Notes under the pieces: generated by a model
Seen by the model: the letters and a program-made list of their open reading frames with translations, nothing else
What the model was told of the DNA's origin: nothing
The model's database searches: none
DNA from: Sulfuriferula sp.
GTDB taxonomy: Bacteria > Pseudomonadota > Gammaproteobacteria > Burkholderiales > Sulfuriferulaceae
Assembly: GCA_031291235.1 (NCBI GenBank)
Contig: JARLJL010000015.1
Location: forward strand, 124,001 to 188,000
Direction of reading: 5' to 3'
Length of the DNA: 64,000 bases
Shown: positions 49,805-58,325 of the stretch, piece by piece
Layout: each line of letters begins with the position of its first letter
Position numbering within the stretch: position 1 is the stretch's first letter
Program-made: the position numbers and the translations under genes

Positions 49805-52156
49805 TTAAGACGGATTGACGTACTTGACGAAACCGTCCAGGTCAGCCAAGGTGATCATTCGCGGAGGCGACTTGTCAATCCATGTCAAACCATTCAGGAT
49901 GTCGTTCACAATCGCTTCGTCAAGCGGCTCAGACGGCGGAGGCGTCCAGTAGTAATTGTCATTACCCCAGAGGTCCATGAAGTAGTAACGCTGGTCAGGC
50001 AACAGTTGCAACCATTCATCAATCCCAACCACCGGAATGACCCCTGCACTGTTATCCTGAAGCGGCGTCGCCAGCTTCGCTCGCACACCCGATTGCACCT
50101 GATAGTTCATCCGGAAGCCGTTCGGAGCCATACGCGGCTCCACGTTGATGCGCAGTCGGTGCTTCGCCTTCCCGTGGAAGATGAAGTCCTCCTGGAACAT
50201 CGGTCCGTTCAGATCGAGCTTCTTCAACGCCGCTCCGTGAGCATGCATGTCCTGCACATCCACACCCGTGTCCGGGTCGTAGATCTGCGCACTACCACTG
50301 GCGTTGATGTCACCCACACGCACCACCGGAGTGTCGACCATCCGAATCGGACTGTCGTTAATCTCGGTAGCGAACTGGATGTTGTAGCTCGACAGCTTCG
50401 CAAACATCCCAACCATCGCAGCCTGTAAGGAGGCGAGTGACTGGGTCGTGATCAAAGCCAAACCGGTTGCTTGTTTCACCAAGTCCAGATACAGCAGGTT
50501 CAACTGGTCGTTGGTGAACGTCGAGAAGTTCAGGTTGCGTTGGCTAAACCAGTCCTGATAGGTCTGCCCTTCATCTGCGGTCAGCACTACGTTGTCGCTG
50601 TAGATGCGTTCGCACATGTTCTGCACCATCGCTCGACGGTCTTTGTGCTCCTGCAAAGCGATCAGGTTACGCTGAGCGTTCGCCGCTGTGGTGATGTTCA
50701 CGCACAGGTTGTAAAACGCTTCGACCGACACCAGCGGGTTAATCACCGGCTGATAGAACAAAGCCAGCTTCGCAAGCTCTGGACCCACGTACTTCGGATC
50801 GACCACACTCAGCAGGTCTGAGACCGGCGGCGTCGGCATGCGCTGCACCCGTTCCGCAAACATCTGCGGAATCACTGCTTCGGATAGATCGATCCCGGAG
50901 GACGTCATCCAGCAGTACCACATGAGCGTCCAGGCATCCTTGGCAGACAAAGGAATCTGCTCACCTGTCTGCGGATTGGTCGCCGATACAAACGCCTGAT
51001 ACGTACCGTTCGCCGACAACCACAGCCAGTGGTGCAGCAGGATGTCGTTCAGCGTGTACGGGCTGCTATTGGAATAGTCGATCATCGCGCTTTCCAACAG
51101 CTTCGTCTGAAGCGTGCTGGACTGCGAGTACTCGAACGCCTGAAGCATGGCAGGCTCTTCATCAGCCTGATACGCTTCGTTATCCCGAGCGAGCGGTTGT
51201 TCCTTGATGAGTATCTGATCCAGATCCAGAATGTTCGAATCCGGGGATGCATCGAAGTTCAACGCTGTCCGTACAAAGGTCACCGTCGGGTTGATCTGAT
51301 CCGGCATCTGGGAGATGTCGTGCTGCATCAGGTACTGCGCCAACGGCAAACTACGGTCGGTCATGATATGCTCAAGGAGCAAATCAAAGATCTGGCGCTG
51401 CCCGATGTTGCGCTCGATGTAACAGATATTGCGGTAAAACCAGAGCGACTGCTCCGTCGTCATGAAGTCGAGGTACTGATCCAGACCCATGTGTGACGCG
51501 AGGTACATCCGTACGTGGTACGAGTGCGCCTCATTGGTTTTACACGCAGCCAGCCGGATCGCCAAGATCTCCAGCGGGATCATCGTGTACATGATCGTGT
51601 GATGCACCAGCGGATAGAGCGGGTCGCTGATGTTGTACTGCGCGTTGACCCAACGTTCCTTATACCCGTAGATCCAGTCTTGGAGACGGGTGATGAACGT
51701 GTACTCGTTCGCTTCGATCAGGTTCGGCGGATAGGCGAGAATCGTGCCGTCCGGCACATCGATCGCGATGTTGATATCGGCTGGATAGAGAATCCCAAGG
51801 ATCAGGATTTCCTGGTCCGGAAACTGTGCAACAAGTTCATTGTAGCCACGCGTACCGTACTGGTAGCCTTTCGCCGTAGCCAAGTGAACTTGAAGGTTTT
51901 CCTTGGTAAAGTTTATTGTCTCCAATGTATCCATTGAAGTGACGGTCATCATCGTGTCCGTCGGATGGTACTCCCCAGAGACGTTCAGGTAGTACTTCCA
52001 CGTGGTCGGGTCCAGCGTATTGACCACGTAGCCGTACTGCTCGGTAACAAGATCGTTGAACCCCTCTACTGTATCCGCTGACTTGATGACAATTGTCGCA
52101 GCCAGCGTGTACACGGAATTCAAATAAAGCTGGTAGTAATTGTCGTTACTGCTCAT
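49805..52156 (-). CDS. Large virion protein candidate, 783 aa
   Basis: I start it at the ATG at 52156 (MSSNDNYYQLYLNS) with GAGGTG upstream; a GTG two codons earlier is possible. The first ~430 residues are helical and Tyr/Leu-rich, the rest mixed with a C-terminal beta-rich part. No catalytic motif is seen. It lies back to back with the portal-like gene, with only 29 bases between starts, as structural genes do in this phage group. Baseplate or neck placement is a guess. Confidence 0.65.
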   Translation of the reverse strand: MSSNDNYYQLYLNSVYTLAATIVIKSADTVEGFNDLVTEQYGYVVNTLDPTTWKYYLNVSGEYHPTDTMMTVTSMDTLETINFTKENLQVHLATAKGYQYGTRGYNELVAQFPDQEILILGILYPADINIAIDVPDGTILAYPPNLIEANEYTFITRLQDWIYGYKERWVNAQYNISDPLYPLVHHTIMYTMIPLEILAIRLAACKTNEAHSYHVRMYLASHMGLDQYLDFMTTEQSLWFYRNICYIERNIGQRQIFDLLLEHIMTDRSLPLAQYLMQHDISQMPDQINPTVTFVRTALNFDASPDSNILDLDQILIKEQPLARDNEAYQADEEPAMLQAFEYSQSSTLQTKLLESAMIDYSNSSPYTLNDILLHHWLWLSANGTYQAFVSATNPQTGEQIPLSAKDAWTLMWYCWMTSSGIDLSEAVIPQMFAERVQRMPTPPVSDLLSVVDPKYVGPELAKLALFYQPVINPLVSVEAFYNLCVNITTAANAQRNLIALQEHKDRRAMVQNMCERIYSDNVVLTADEGQTYQDWFSQRNLNFSTFTNDQLNLLYLDLVKQATGLALITTQSLASLQAAMVGMFAKLSSYNIQFATEINDSPIRMVDTPVVRVGDINASGSAQIYDPDTGVDVQDMHAHGAALKKLDLNGPMFQEDFIFHGKAKHRLRINVEPRMAPNGFRMNYQVQSGVRAKLATPLQDNSAGVIPVVGIDEWLQLLPDQRYYFMDLWGNDNYYWTPPPSEPLDEAIVNDILNGLTWIDKSPPRMITLADLDGFVKYVNPS

Positions 52157-52185
52157 TCTCACACCTCATTGCTGACGAGGTTTAA

Positions 52186-55100
52186 ATGAAAAACGCGATC
52201 AGGAAAACGATCGAACTCGCGAATTCTGGCCGAAAAGTGGCAGCTGCTACCATGGTGCGTCAGGACCCAGATACGGCTGCCTTGATCAGTAAAATGGTTC
52301 AACCGCAGCTGCCGCCCACATACGACCATCAGGGCCAACGAGCCCCGACAGCACCTCAGATCAATGCGTTCAAAAATGTCTCACAGCACACCGCACAGAA
52401 CATAGGCGATGCAGAGACCGTCATGCAGATCCAGCCGGACATGAAGCTGGCTCGCGAAATTCTCGTGAGTTCGATTCAGTCGCCGAAGGATCTGATGACG
52501 ACCGCGCTGACATATGGCGGTCCGGAGGGCCTCATGGCTCCGCATCTACTTGCGGCCATGGTAGCCCGATCCCAGCTGCACTTTGAAGAAGACTATAAAA
52601 TAGAACCGTTGATCGGGGACATCCTTGAGGACTCCCTGTTTAACACCGGTTCTTACGCCGTCGCAGTGATTCCAGAAAACTCGATTGACGATGCGATTAA
52701 CTCGCCGCGTCACATGTCGATGGAGTCATTTGCAGACCACATCGATCCCCGTACGGGTATGATAAAGAACTTGGGCATTCTTGGCGATCCTGTTAAGAAG
52801 AAAGCCACGCTTGCGCGTAGCGGTCCGGGTTTGTCATTAGAATCGTTTAGCGATCCTCAGATTGATCCGAGCGATGGTCGCGTGACGTTCGAAGGCATCA
52901 TGGAGAAACCCCATGACGATACGTACCTGCATGTGACAGATAACCCACATGTCCTTAAGATCCCGCAGATCAATCAAAAAATCCGCGAGAATCAAGTAAC
53001 TGGGATGTTGGGTATCCAGAACAACCTGGTCGCTCTTGAGTCAGCGATGACCCAAGCGATGCGTAAGGAAGGCATGTCGCCGTTGACTGATCGCGAGTTG
53101 ACTGCGTTGGTCTACAAGGACAACCAGTACGGCCATCAGCCGATCACGTCTCTGAAGACACAAGAGCAACTGGCCCGTCGCACGGTTGGCAATCCGCTGA
53201 TCCTGCACCTGCCGTCGGAAGCCGTGATCCCGGTGTTCATTCCGGGTACACCGGATGAGCAGATTGGTTTCTTCGTACTGATTGATGCGGATGGCAATCC
53301 CGTCTCCCGGACGTCGAACACCGACTACTATCAGGAACTGACCAGCCGTCTGAATAGCAACGGTTCGTTCCCATCGGCGATGCTCACGAAAGTGCGCTCG
53401 ATGATGAGCGGCTTCCCATCGGTCAATGCCAACGCAACGGATTACTCGGTTCGCTACTATCAGGAAATCGTGGAAGCCGATCTGTTGGCCCGGCTGCGCA
53501 ACGGCCGTGCTACCAACGGTGTGCAGTTGGCGACCAATCAGGAAGTCTACCGGATCATGTTGTCGCGTGTGCTGGCAAAAAAATACACGCAGCTGCTGTT
53601 CATTCCGGTGGAACTCATGACGTACTTTGCGTTCGACTACACACCTGACGGTGTGGGTCAATCGCTTCTGGACGACATGAAGGTGCTGAACTCGCTTCGC
53701 GCGATGTTGACATTTGCGAACGTGATGGCGGGCATCAAGAACTCGATCGGTCGTACCAACGTCGCCCTCACCTTGGACCCGGAAGATCCGGACCCGAAGA
53801 AGACGATTGAATTGGCCACGCATGAAATTGTGCGTAGCCGTCAACAGTACTTCCCGCTGGGCATGAACAGCCCGACGGACTTGGTGGACTGGCTGCAACG
53901 CTCAGGGTTTGAATTCACCTGGGAAGGTCACCCCGGTGTTCCTGCGCTGAAGATCGACTTCACGGAGAAGCATTCCGAGTATGTGAAGCCTGACACTGAT
54001 CTGGTCGAGAATCTCGATAAGAAGGCCATCATGGCGACGGGTTTGTCACCCGACAACATCGATGCCGCTTTCCATGCGGAGTTCGCTACCAGCATCGTGC
54101 AGAACAACATTCTGCTCTCCAAGCGCGTGGTGAAGTACCAAGTCAAGTTCGAACCGCAACTGGCTGACCATGCTCGCAAGGTGATGATGACGTCGGAACG
54201 GTTGCTGACGGATCTGCGCAAGATCCTGTCGGATAACTTCGATCAACTGATCGTCGACAAGCACGACCTGAAGGACTCCGAGAATCAGGCCCAAGCTGTT
54301 CAAGCGCAAGCTGAAAACAACAGCCACAAGGAGTTTCTGGAAGCAGCGAATAAGGCTGTAGCCAATCAGCAAGGTGAACCGAATGCAGCACCAACCACCC
54401 CGGTTGGTAATGTCGAGGCTCCCACTGAAGGCACGCCGTACGCCGCTGCAACGGGTGAAGGTGGTGCACCGGTTGTCAAGGTGAAACCGGTAGAAGGCGA
54501 AGGTAAGGAATCCGCTGAAGTGAGCGAGCACAAGAAGCGTTTCATTGTCGAGACGATTCTGATGCAGTTCATCCGTGGCTTCACGATCAAGCTGCCGCGT
54601 CCGAACTCGGTATCGCTGGAAAACCAGATGAACGCGATGAAGGCATACACCGATGCACTGGATGCTGCCCTCGAAGCGTGGATCTCGACCGAGTTCTTTA
54701 CCTCGGCTCTGGTTGGTACGATCTCGGAAGATGTGGACGCGATCAAGAAGAGCGTGCGCGCTTACTTCCTGCGTAAGTGGATGGCAGAGAACGGCTTCAT
54801 GACCGAACTCTCGCAATTGACTGCCGCAGACAAGGACGGCAAGCCGATGATCGACGTCTTCGGTGAGCACAAGTCGCACATCGAAGGTCTGGTTCGTTCG
54901 TTCACGGAAGACATGGTCAAGTTGACCGTCGTCAAGAACGCGTCGGACAAGATCCTGGCTGAGACGGGTGCGGGTGGTCCGCCTGCTGATACGGGTGGTG
55001 AAGGTGGCGGTACTTCCGACGATAACGCGTTTCCGGGGTTAGACGATAACTCCGCTGATACGACGGGCGGTGCTGCAAGTGGGGAAGGTGGAACTGGCGA

Positions 55101-55212
55101 GCCGACTGAACCGGTTGCTGGGGAAGGCGGAGCCGCTGGCGGTGCTGGTACGGAAGGTGCTGAAGGAGGGGGCGGGACTGAACCTCCGGAAGAACCGGAA
55201 GCGACGACTTAA
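52186..55212 (+). CDS. Portal protein candidate (phiKZ gp129-like), 1008 aa
   Basis: The protein has the size and style of a phiKZ-type portal, the 12-mer ring for DNA packaging and tail attachment. An N-terminal helical part (RKTIELANSGRKVAAATMVR) leads to KLAREILVSSIQSPKDLMTT and a mixed core. Long helices follow around 420-560 and 620-730 (with an Ala/Gln coiled coil near 700), and a disordered Gly/Glu/Thr-rich tail covers the last ~80 residues. phiKZ gp129 is reported as portal and lies a few genes from capsid gp120, as here. The length exceeds what I recall for gp129 by the tail and linker. Confidence 0.65.
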   Translation: MKNAIRKTIELANSGRKVAAATMVRQDPDTAALISKMVQPQLPPTYDHQGQRAPTAPQINAFKNVSQHTAQNIGDAETVMQIQPDMKLAREILVSSIQSPKDLMTTALTYGGPEGLMAPHLLAAMVARSQLHFEEDYKIEPLIGDILEDSLFNTGSYAVAVIPENSIDDAINSPRHMSMESFADHIDPRTGMIKNLGILGDPVKKKATLARSGPGLSLESFSDPQIDPSDGRVTFEGIMEKPHDDTYLHVTDNPHVLKIPQINQKIRENQVTGMLGIQNNLVALESAMTQAMRKEGMSPLTDRELTALVYKDNQYGHQPITSLKTQEQLARRTVGNPLILHLPSEAVIPVFIPGTPDEQIGFFVLIDADGNPVSRTSNTDYYQELTSRLNSNGSFPSAMLTKVRSMMSGFPSVNANATDYSVRYYQEIVEADLLARLRNGRATNGVQLATNQEVYRIMLSRVLAKKYTQLLFIPVELMTYFAFDYTPDGVGQSLLDDMKVLNSLRAMLTFANVMAGIKNSIGRTNVALTLDPEDPDPKKTIELATHEIVRSRQQYFPLGMNSPTDLVDWLQRSGFEFTWEGHPGVPALKIDFTEKHSEYVKPDTDLVENLDKKAIMATGLSPDNIDAAFHAEFATSIVQNNILLSKRVVKYQVKFEPQLADHARKVMMTSERLLTDLRKILSDNFDQLIVDKHDLKDSENQAQAVQAQAENNSHKEFLEAANKAVANQQGEPNAAPTTPVGNVEAPTEGTPYAAATGEGGAPVVKVKPVEGEGKESAEVSEHKKRFIVETILMQFIRGFTIKLPRPNSVSLENQMNAMKAYTDALDAALEAWISTEFFTSALVGTISEDVDAIKKSVRAYFLRKWMAENGFMTELSQLTAADKDGKPMIDVFGEHKSHIEGLVRSFTEDMVKLTVVKNASDKILAETGAGGPPADTGGEGGGTSDDNAFPGLDDNSADTTGGAASGEGGTGEPTEPVAGEGGAAGGAGTEGAEGGGGTEPPEEPEATT

Positions 55213-55232
55213 AACAAAAAAAGAAAGTTGAC

Positions 55233-55270
55233 GGCATATTGGCCCAGGGGTTTTCCCCTGGGCTTTATGC
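55233..55270. terminator. Two-layer bidirectional terminator
   Basis: GCCCAGGGG (55242-55250) pairs with CCCCTGGGC (55255-55263), followed by TTTATGC; outer arms are GGCATA (55233-55238) and TATGC (55266-55270). It lies between the portal and the convergent 152-aa gene. Confidence 0.87.
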
Positions 55271-55281
55271 TGTTAAGGCGC

Positions 55282-55740
55282 TTAACCAAATAGCTCGATG
55301 ACGTTGCCTTGTCGCGCCTCAAGCTCCTTCTCCTCCTGGAAAGACCTCCCCTTCACCAGAAAGACTGCAATCTCTGCTACGAACTTGTGATAGTCGTAGT
55401 AGGACGTCCACTGCGGTGGATACGTAACGTGGTCTTCATCGTTGATCACGTAGGTCAGTGTCAACGTTTCGTTTTGAGGGTTCTCTGAGACGATGATAGC
55501 GCGAGCAGGCGTGAGGTTGAAGTCCTCGTTGCTATCACTGATGTAGATCTGCGTGTAACGCCAAGCCCCGGTCACTGGACTTGCGCTGCCACGTAAGGCG
55601 GCGGCACGAAACTCCTGCCACGGCGCTAATGTCTTCTTATACAAACCTCGCACGAGATGGAATAGTGCTTGTCCCATCTCTTCCATGTTATCGTTATCTA
55701 TTTCATATTTGATACTTCCATCTTCGGCCGGTTGGTTCAT
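55282..55740 (-). CDS. Uncharacterised phage protein, 152 aa
   Basis: A small mixed protein (MNQPAEDGSIKYEIDNDNME) with conserved-looking aromatic patches (YPPQWTSYYDYHKFVAEIAV) and no membrane segment. It follows the 109-aa gene by 12 bases, sharing its transcription unit. Location between portal and capsid genes suggests a head or neck accessory, unproven. Confidence 0.65.
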   Translation of the reverse strand: MNQPAEDGSIKYEIDNDNMEEMGQALFHLVRGLYKKTLAPWQEFRAAALRGSASPVTGAWRYTQIYISDSNEDFNLTPARAIIVSENPQNETLTLTYVINDEDHVTYPPQWTSYYDYHKFVAEIAVFLVKGRSFQEEKELEARQGNVIELFG

Positions 55741-55752
55741 GGTTTTTATCCT

Positions 55753-56082
55753 TTATTTCCCAGTCAGTAGAAACTGACTAATCGAAGTGATTAACGACTG
55801 CAACTCAGTGAGATCGATGGTTTCTTTACTGCTTGTGGCCGTCCCCCGATTATTGACGCCATAATCGGTGTAAATCGCCGTGCCTGTCATCTTATCTCGC
55901 TGAGCAATCACGTGGACGCGGTAGCGGGAGAGAGGAGAAGGTTTGGTGTCGATGCCCGTCACCATAAAGGTTCGGTGCATGCCTTGGGTATTGATGCTCA
56001 ACAGCCCAGTACTCCCAAGGGCCTCAGCGACCGCCGCTGAAACACCAGTGGAAAGAGAGTCAAGTGTAGTGGATGTATTCAT
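55753..56082 (-). CDS. Uncharacterised phage protein, 109 aa
   Basis: A short beta-type protein (HRTFMVTGIDTKPSPLSRYR) with helices at both ends. The ATG follows AAAGG. It is the first gene of a two-gene unit with the 152-aa protein, downstream of a strong terminator. The pair could be a small head-completion module; no family recognised. Confidence 0.62.
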   Translation of the reverse strand: MNTSTTLDSLSTGVSAAVAEALGSTGLLSINTQGMHRTFMVTGIDTKPSPLSRYRVHVIAQRDKMTGTAIYTDYGVNNRGTATSSKETIDLTELQSLITSISQFLLTGK

Positions 56083-56139
56083 AAGGGCCTTTGATGTTAT
56101 TCATAAGAAGCCGCATCCGCTACAAAAAAAGAATAAAAA

Positions 56140-56164
56140 GGAGGACCGGTTTCCCGATCCCCCT
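56140..56164 (-). terminator. Rho-independent terminator after the 696-aa gene
   Basis: GGAGGACCGG pairs with CCGATCCCCC (one G-T pair) on a GAAA-type loop in minus-strand RNA, followed by TTTTTATTCTTTTTTT. Confidence 0.87.
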
Positions 56165-56181
56165 CTTCATTTACTTACTGC

Positions 56182-58272
56182 TTAACCAAACCACAGCGTC
56201 GGCGAACGCGAGATGATGAATGCGTCTTGGCCGATGTCGCCCTTCGTGACTTCGAGAATCACGCCGTCGTTCGTCTGGAACAGATGACGATAGAACGTCT
56301 TGTCTTGCGGCAGACGGGTGAACAGATCGAGCATGACACCGTACAGATCGAGCGAGTTCTCTTCGGTCAGCAAGGAGCCCGTGTCGGAGTCCAGGTTGAT
56401 GTCGAGATCCTGCGCGTACATGTCCAGAATCGTGAACGAATAGCTTGCCGTCAGCAGTGCCAACCACGGAGCCTTGCCTTCAGCGAACTTGCTCTTGTCA
56501 ACCAGATCGTCACGCAGCCCGTTCTCGATCTCGATCGCATCGAACGATTGGAAGATCGACTCGATGTGATTACGCTGGTTCGAACGATAGGCGTTCAGCA
56601 CCGTCGTGCCGTAACCCGTGTTGAGTGCGTCTTCGAGTTCACGGATGGTGTCCGCATCGAAGTCCGTGCCCAACGACAGTTGATCCGGCGGGATCGACAG
56701 GTTCAGCGACAGAACCCGATTCAACATCTGGATAGCACGGCGTGTCACCGTTTCCACCAGACCCAGATCGTTTTCCTTCGCTGCCGACGTCAGCTTCTCG
56801 GCGAGTTCCAGATAGGTCCGCGAATCGCCCAGCCGGCGCAACAGATCGGTTTGATCCGTGATGCACAGCACAGGTTCAGCCACGTAACCATACAGACGGA
56901 ACACATCCGGCGACTTGCCGACTTCCACTGCATGTTGCATCTTGCGCACACCCGTGTTGAGCATGATGGCGACTTCCGAAACATCCGCACGCCATTCATC
57001 CTGCACCACGACCGACACCGGGGTTTCGTCCGCTTTCGCTTGGGCTTCCCGGCCTTCATCGGAGTCACCCAGCTTGGAAGCCTGGATGGTCCATTCCATA
57101 CGACTTGCGAATTCCTTCGCGCCGCGCGCAAAGCCTTCGGTGGAACGTGCGATGTCGTACGCTGCACCTTCACGCGGCTTGCCGAAGATGTTCGGCAGGT
57201 TGTGTTTTGTGTAGTCCATATTCGGTTGCTTGTCGTGTACTTCGACGAAGACCGTGCCATCCGGCATGATGCGGTGATAGCGCACCTGCTTCGACGGATG
57301 AAACACAGGCCGGTACGGCTGTTCTTCGGTTGGTCTCCAGATGTGAGCGCTTTCGGCTTCCGGAATCAGGTAACTACCGTCATCCAGCGGGATCTGTTCT
57401 ACAAATGAAACGGTTTCCATAGTGACGGGTTCCTTGGTTCTCGGATTGAAGGGTGGCGTCAGGATCGCAGTTACATCAGTCACGGGTTCTTTCGCAGCCT
57501 GATTGCGACGCATACGCGCGTACGGATTGTCATCCTCCACCGGGTTCATGCGTTGATGGACATAGCTCGTTTCCGGCGACGGCAGACCGCCAGAGAACGG
57601 AACGTGAGGCGCACCACCCCCGACGGCTGCTTGCAGAGCCATACGGTTGCCTTGCCCCATCGTCATGCCGACGTTCGGCGGCGGATAGCCGCCTTGTTGA
57701 CCATAAGCACCTTGTTGGACTTGCGGAGCCGCAGAGACATTCGGCCGGAAGTTCGGACCGTAACCGAAGACTTGGTTACGCATCCGGAAGTTATCCAGCG
57801 TCTGATTCAACGACATCCAGAACTTGACCTGACGCATCACGTCGTTATACGTGTCCTGATCGATGTAGTTCACCAGCGCCGGGAACTTCTGGGTGTTGTT
57901 CGCCACCATCAGCGACACCATACGCGGTGCCAGACGTTGGATCGCTTCACCCGGTTCACGGAAGCCTTCAGAACGATCGACCAGCAGCGAGCACGCCACG
58001 TAGTCCATCGTCGCACCGAACAGCACCAGAAAGTCGTCGTTCTTCCAGTAGTTGGCCGAGTACATGTTGTACGCATACATCCGCAGCTGATTACGCGTCG
58101 CTGCTGCCTGCAACTCAATCATCAACACCCCAGCACAGTACGGACCATACGGCTGGATTTGCGGTTCGCACTGATAGTTGGGAACAAACGGAGGGTTGTT
58201 TACGTCGATCTGCATAAACTGCAACTGCGCGTTCATCGGATCGAAGAGTAGAGAAGGGTTTTGTTGCATCAT
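56182..58272 (-). CDS. Uncharacterised phage protein, 696 aa
   Basis: The N-terminal ~165 residues are a helical domain; ~165-270 are a Gly/Pro/Gln-rich linker (GAYGQQGGYPPPNVGMTMG); the remaining ~420 residues look globular alpha/beta with an acidic central part. The ATG follows AAGGAAGC. It lies downstream of the polymerase beta N-like gene with 53 bases between. Conserved-looking but unassigned; a head-associated or polymerase-associated role is possible from position. Confidence 0.68.
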   Translation of the reverse strand: MMQQNPSLLFDPMNAQLQFMQIDVNNPPFVPNYQCEPQIQPYGPYCAGVLMIELQAAATRNQLRMYAYNMYSANYWKNDDFLVLFGATMDYVACSLLVDRSEGFREPGEAIQRLAPRMVSLMVANNTQKFPALVNYIDQDTYNDVMRQVKFWMSLNQTLDNFRMRNQVFGYGPNFRPNVSAAPQVQQGAYGQQGGYPPPNVGMTMGQGNRMALQAAVGGGAPHVPFSGGLPSPETSYVHQRMNPVEDDNPYARMRRNQAAKEPVTDVTAILTPPFNPRTKEPVTMETVSFVEQIPLDDGSYLIPEAESAHIWRPTEEQPYRPVFHPSKQVRYHRIMPDGTVFVEVHDKQPNMDYTKHNLPNIFGKPREGAAYDIARSTEGFARGAKEFASRMEWTIQASKLGDSDEGREAQAKADETPVSVVVQDEWRADVSEVAIMLNTGVRKMQHAVEVGKSPDVFRLYGYVAEPVLCITDQTDLLRRLGDSRTYLELAEKLTSAAKENDLGLVETVTRRAIQMLNRVLSLNLSIPPDQLSLGTDFDADTIRELEDALNTGYGTTVLNAYRSNQRNHIESIFQSFDAIEIENGLRDDLVDKSKFAEGKAPWLALLTASYSFTILDMYAQDLDINLDSDTGSLLTEENSLDLYGVMLDLFTRLPQDKTFYRHLFQTNDGVILEVTKGDIGQDAFIISRSPTLWFG

Positions 58273-58325
58273 GCTTCCTTAACTTGTTGTACTGCTTTCT
58301 TTATCGCCGACCCACTCAAGTCGGA

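Noticed and set aside
11283-52185. Calling every TATG a late promoter
   Set aside because: The motif is four bases long, occurs often by chance, and is missing from some divergent spacers (33386-33452, 52157-52185); only those placed right after terminators were noted.
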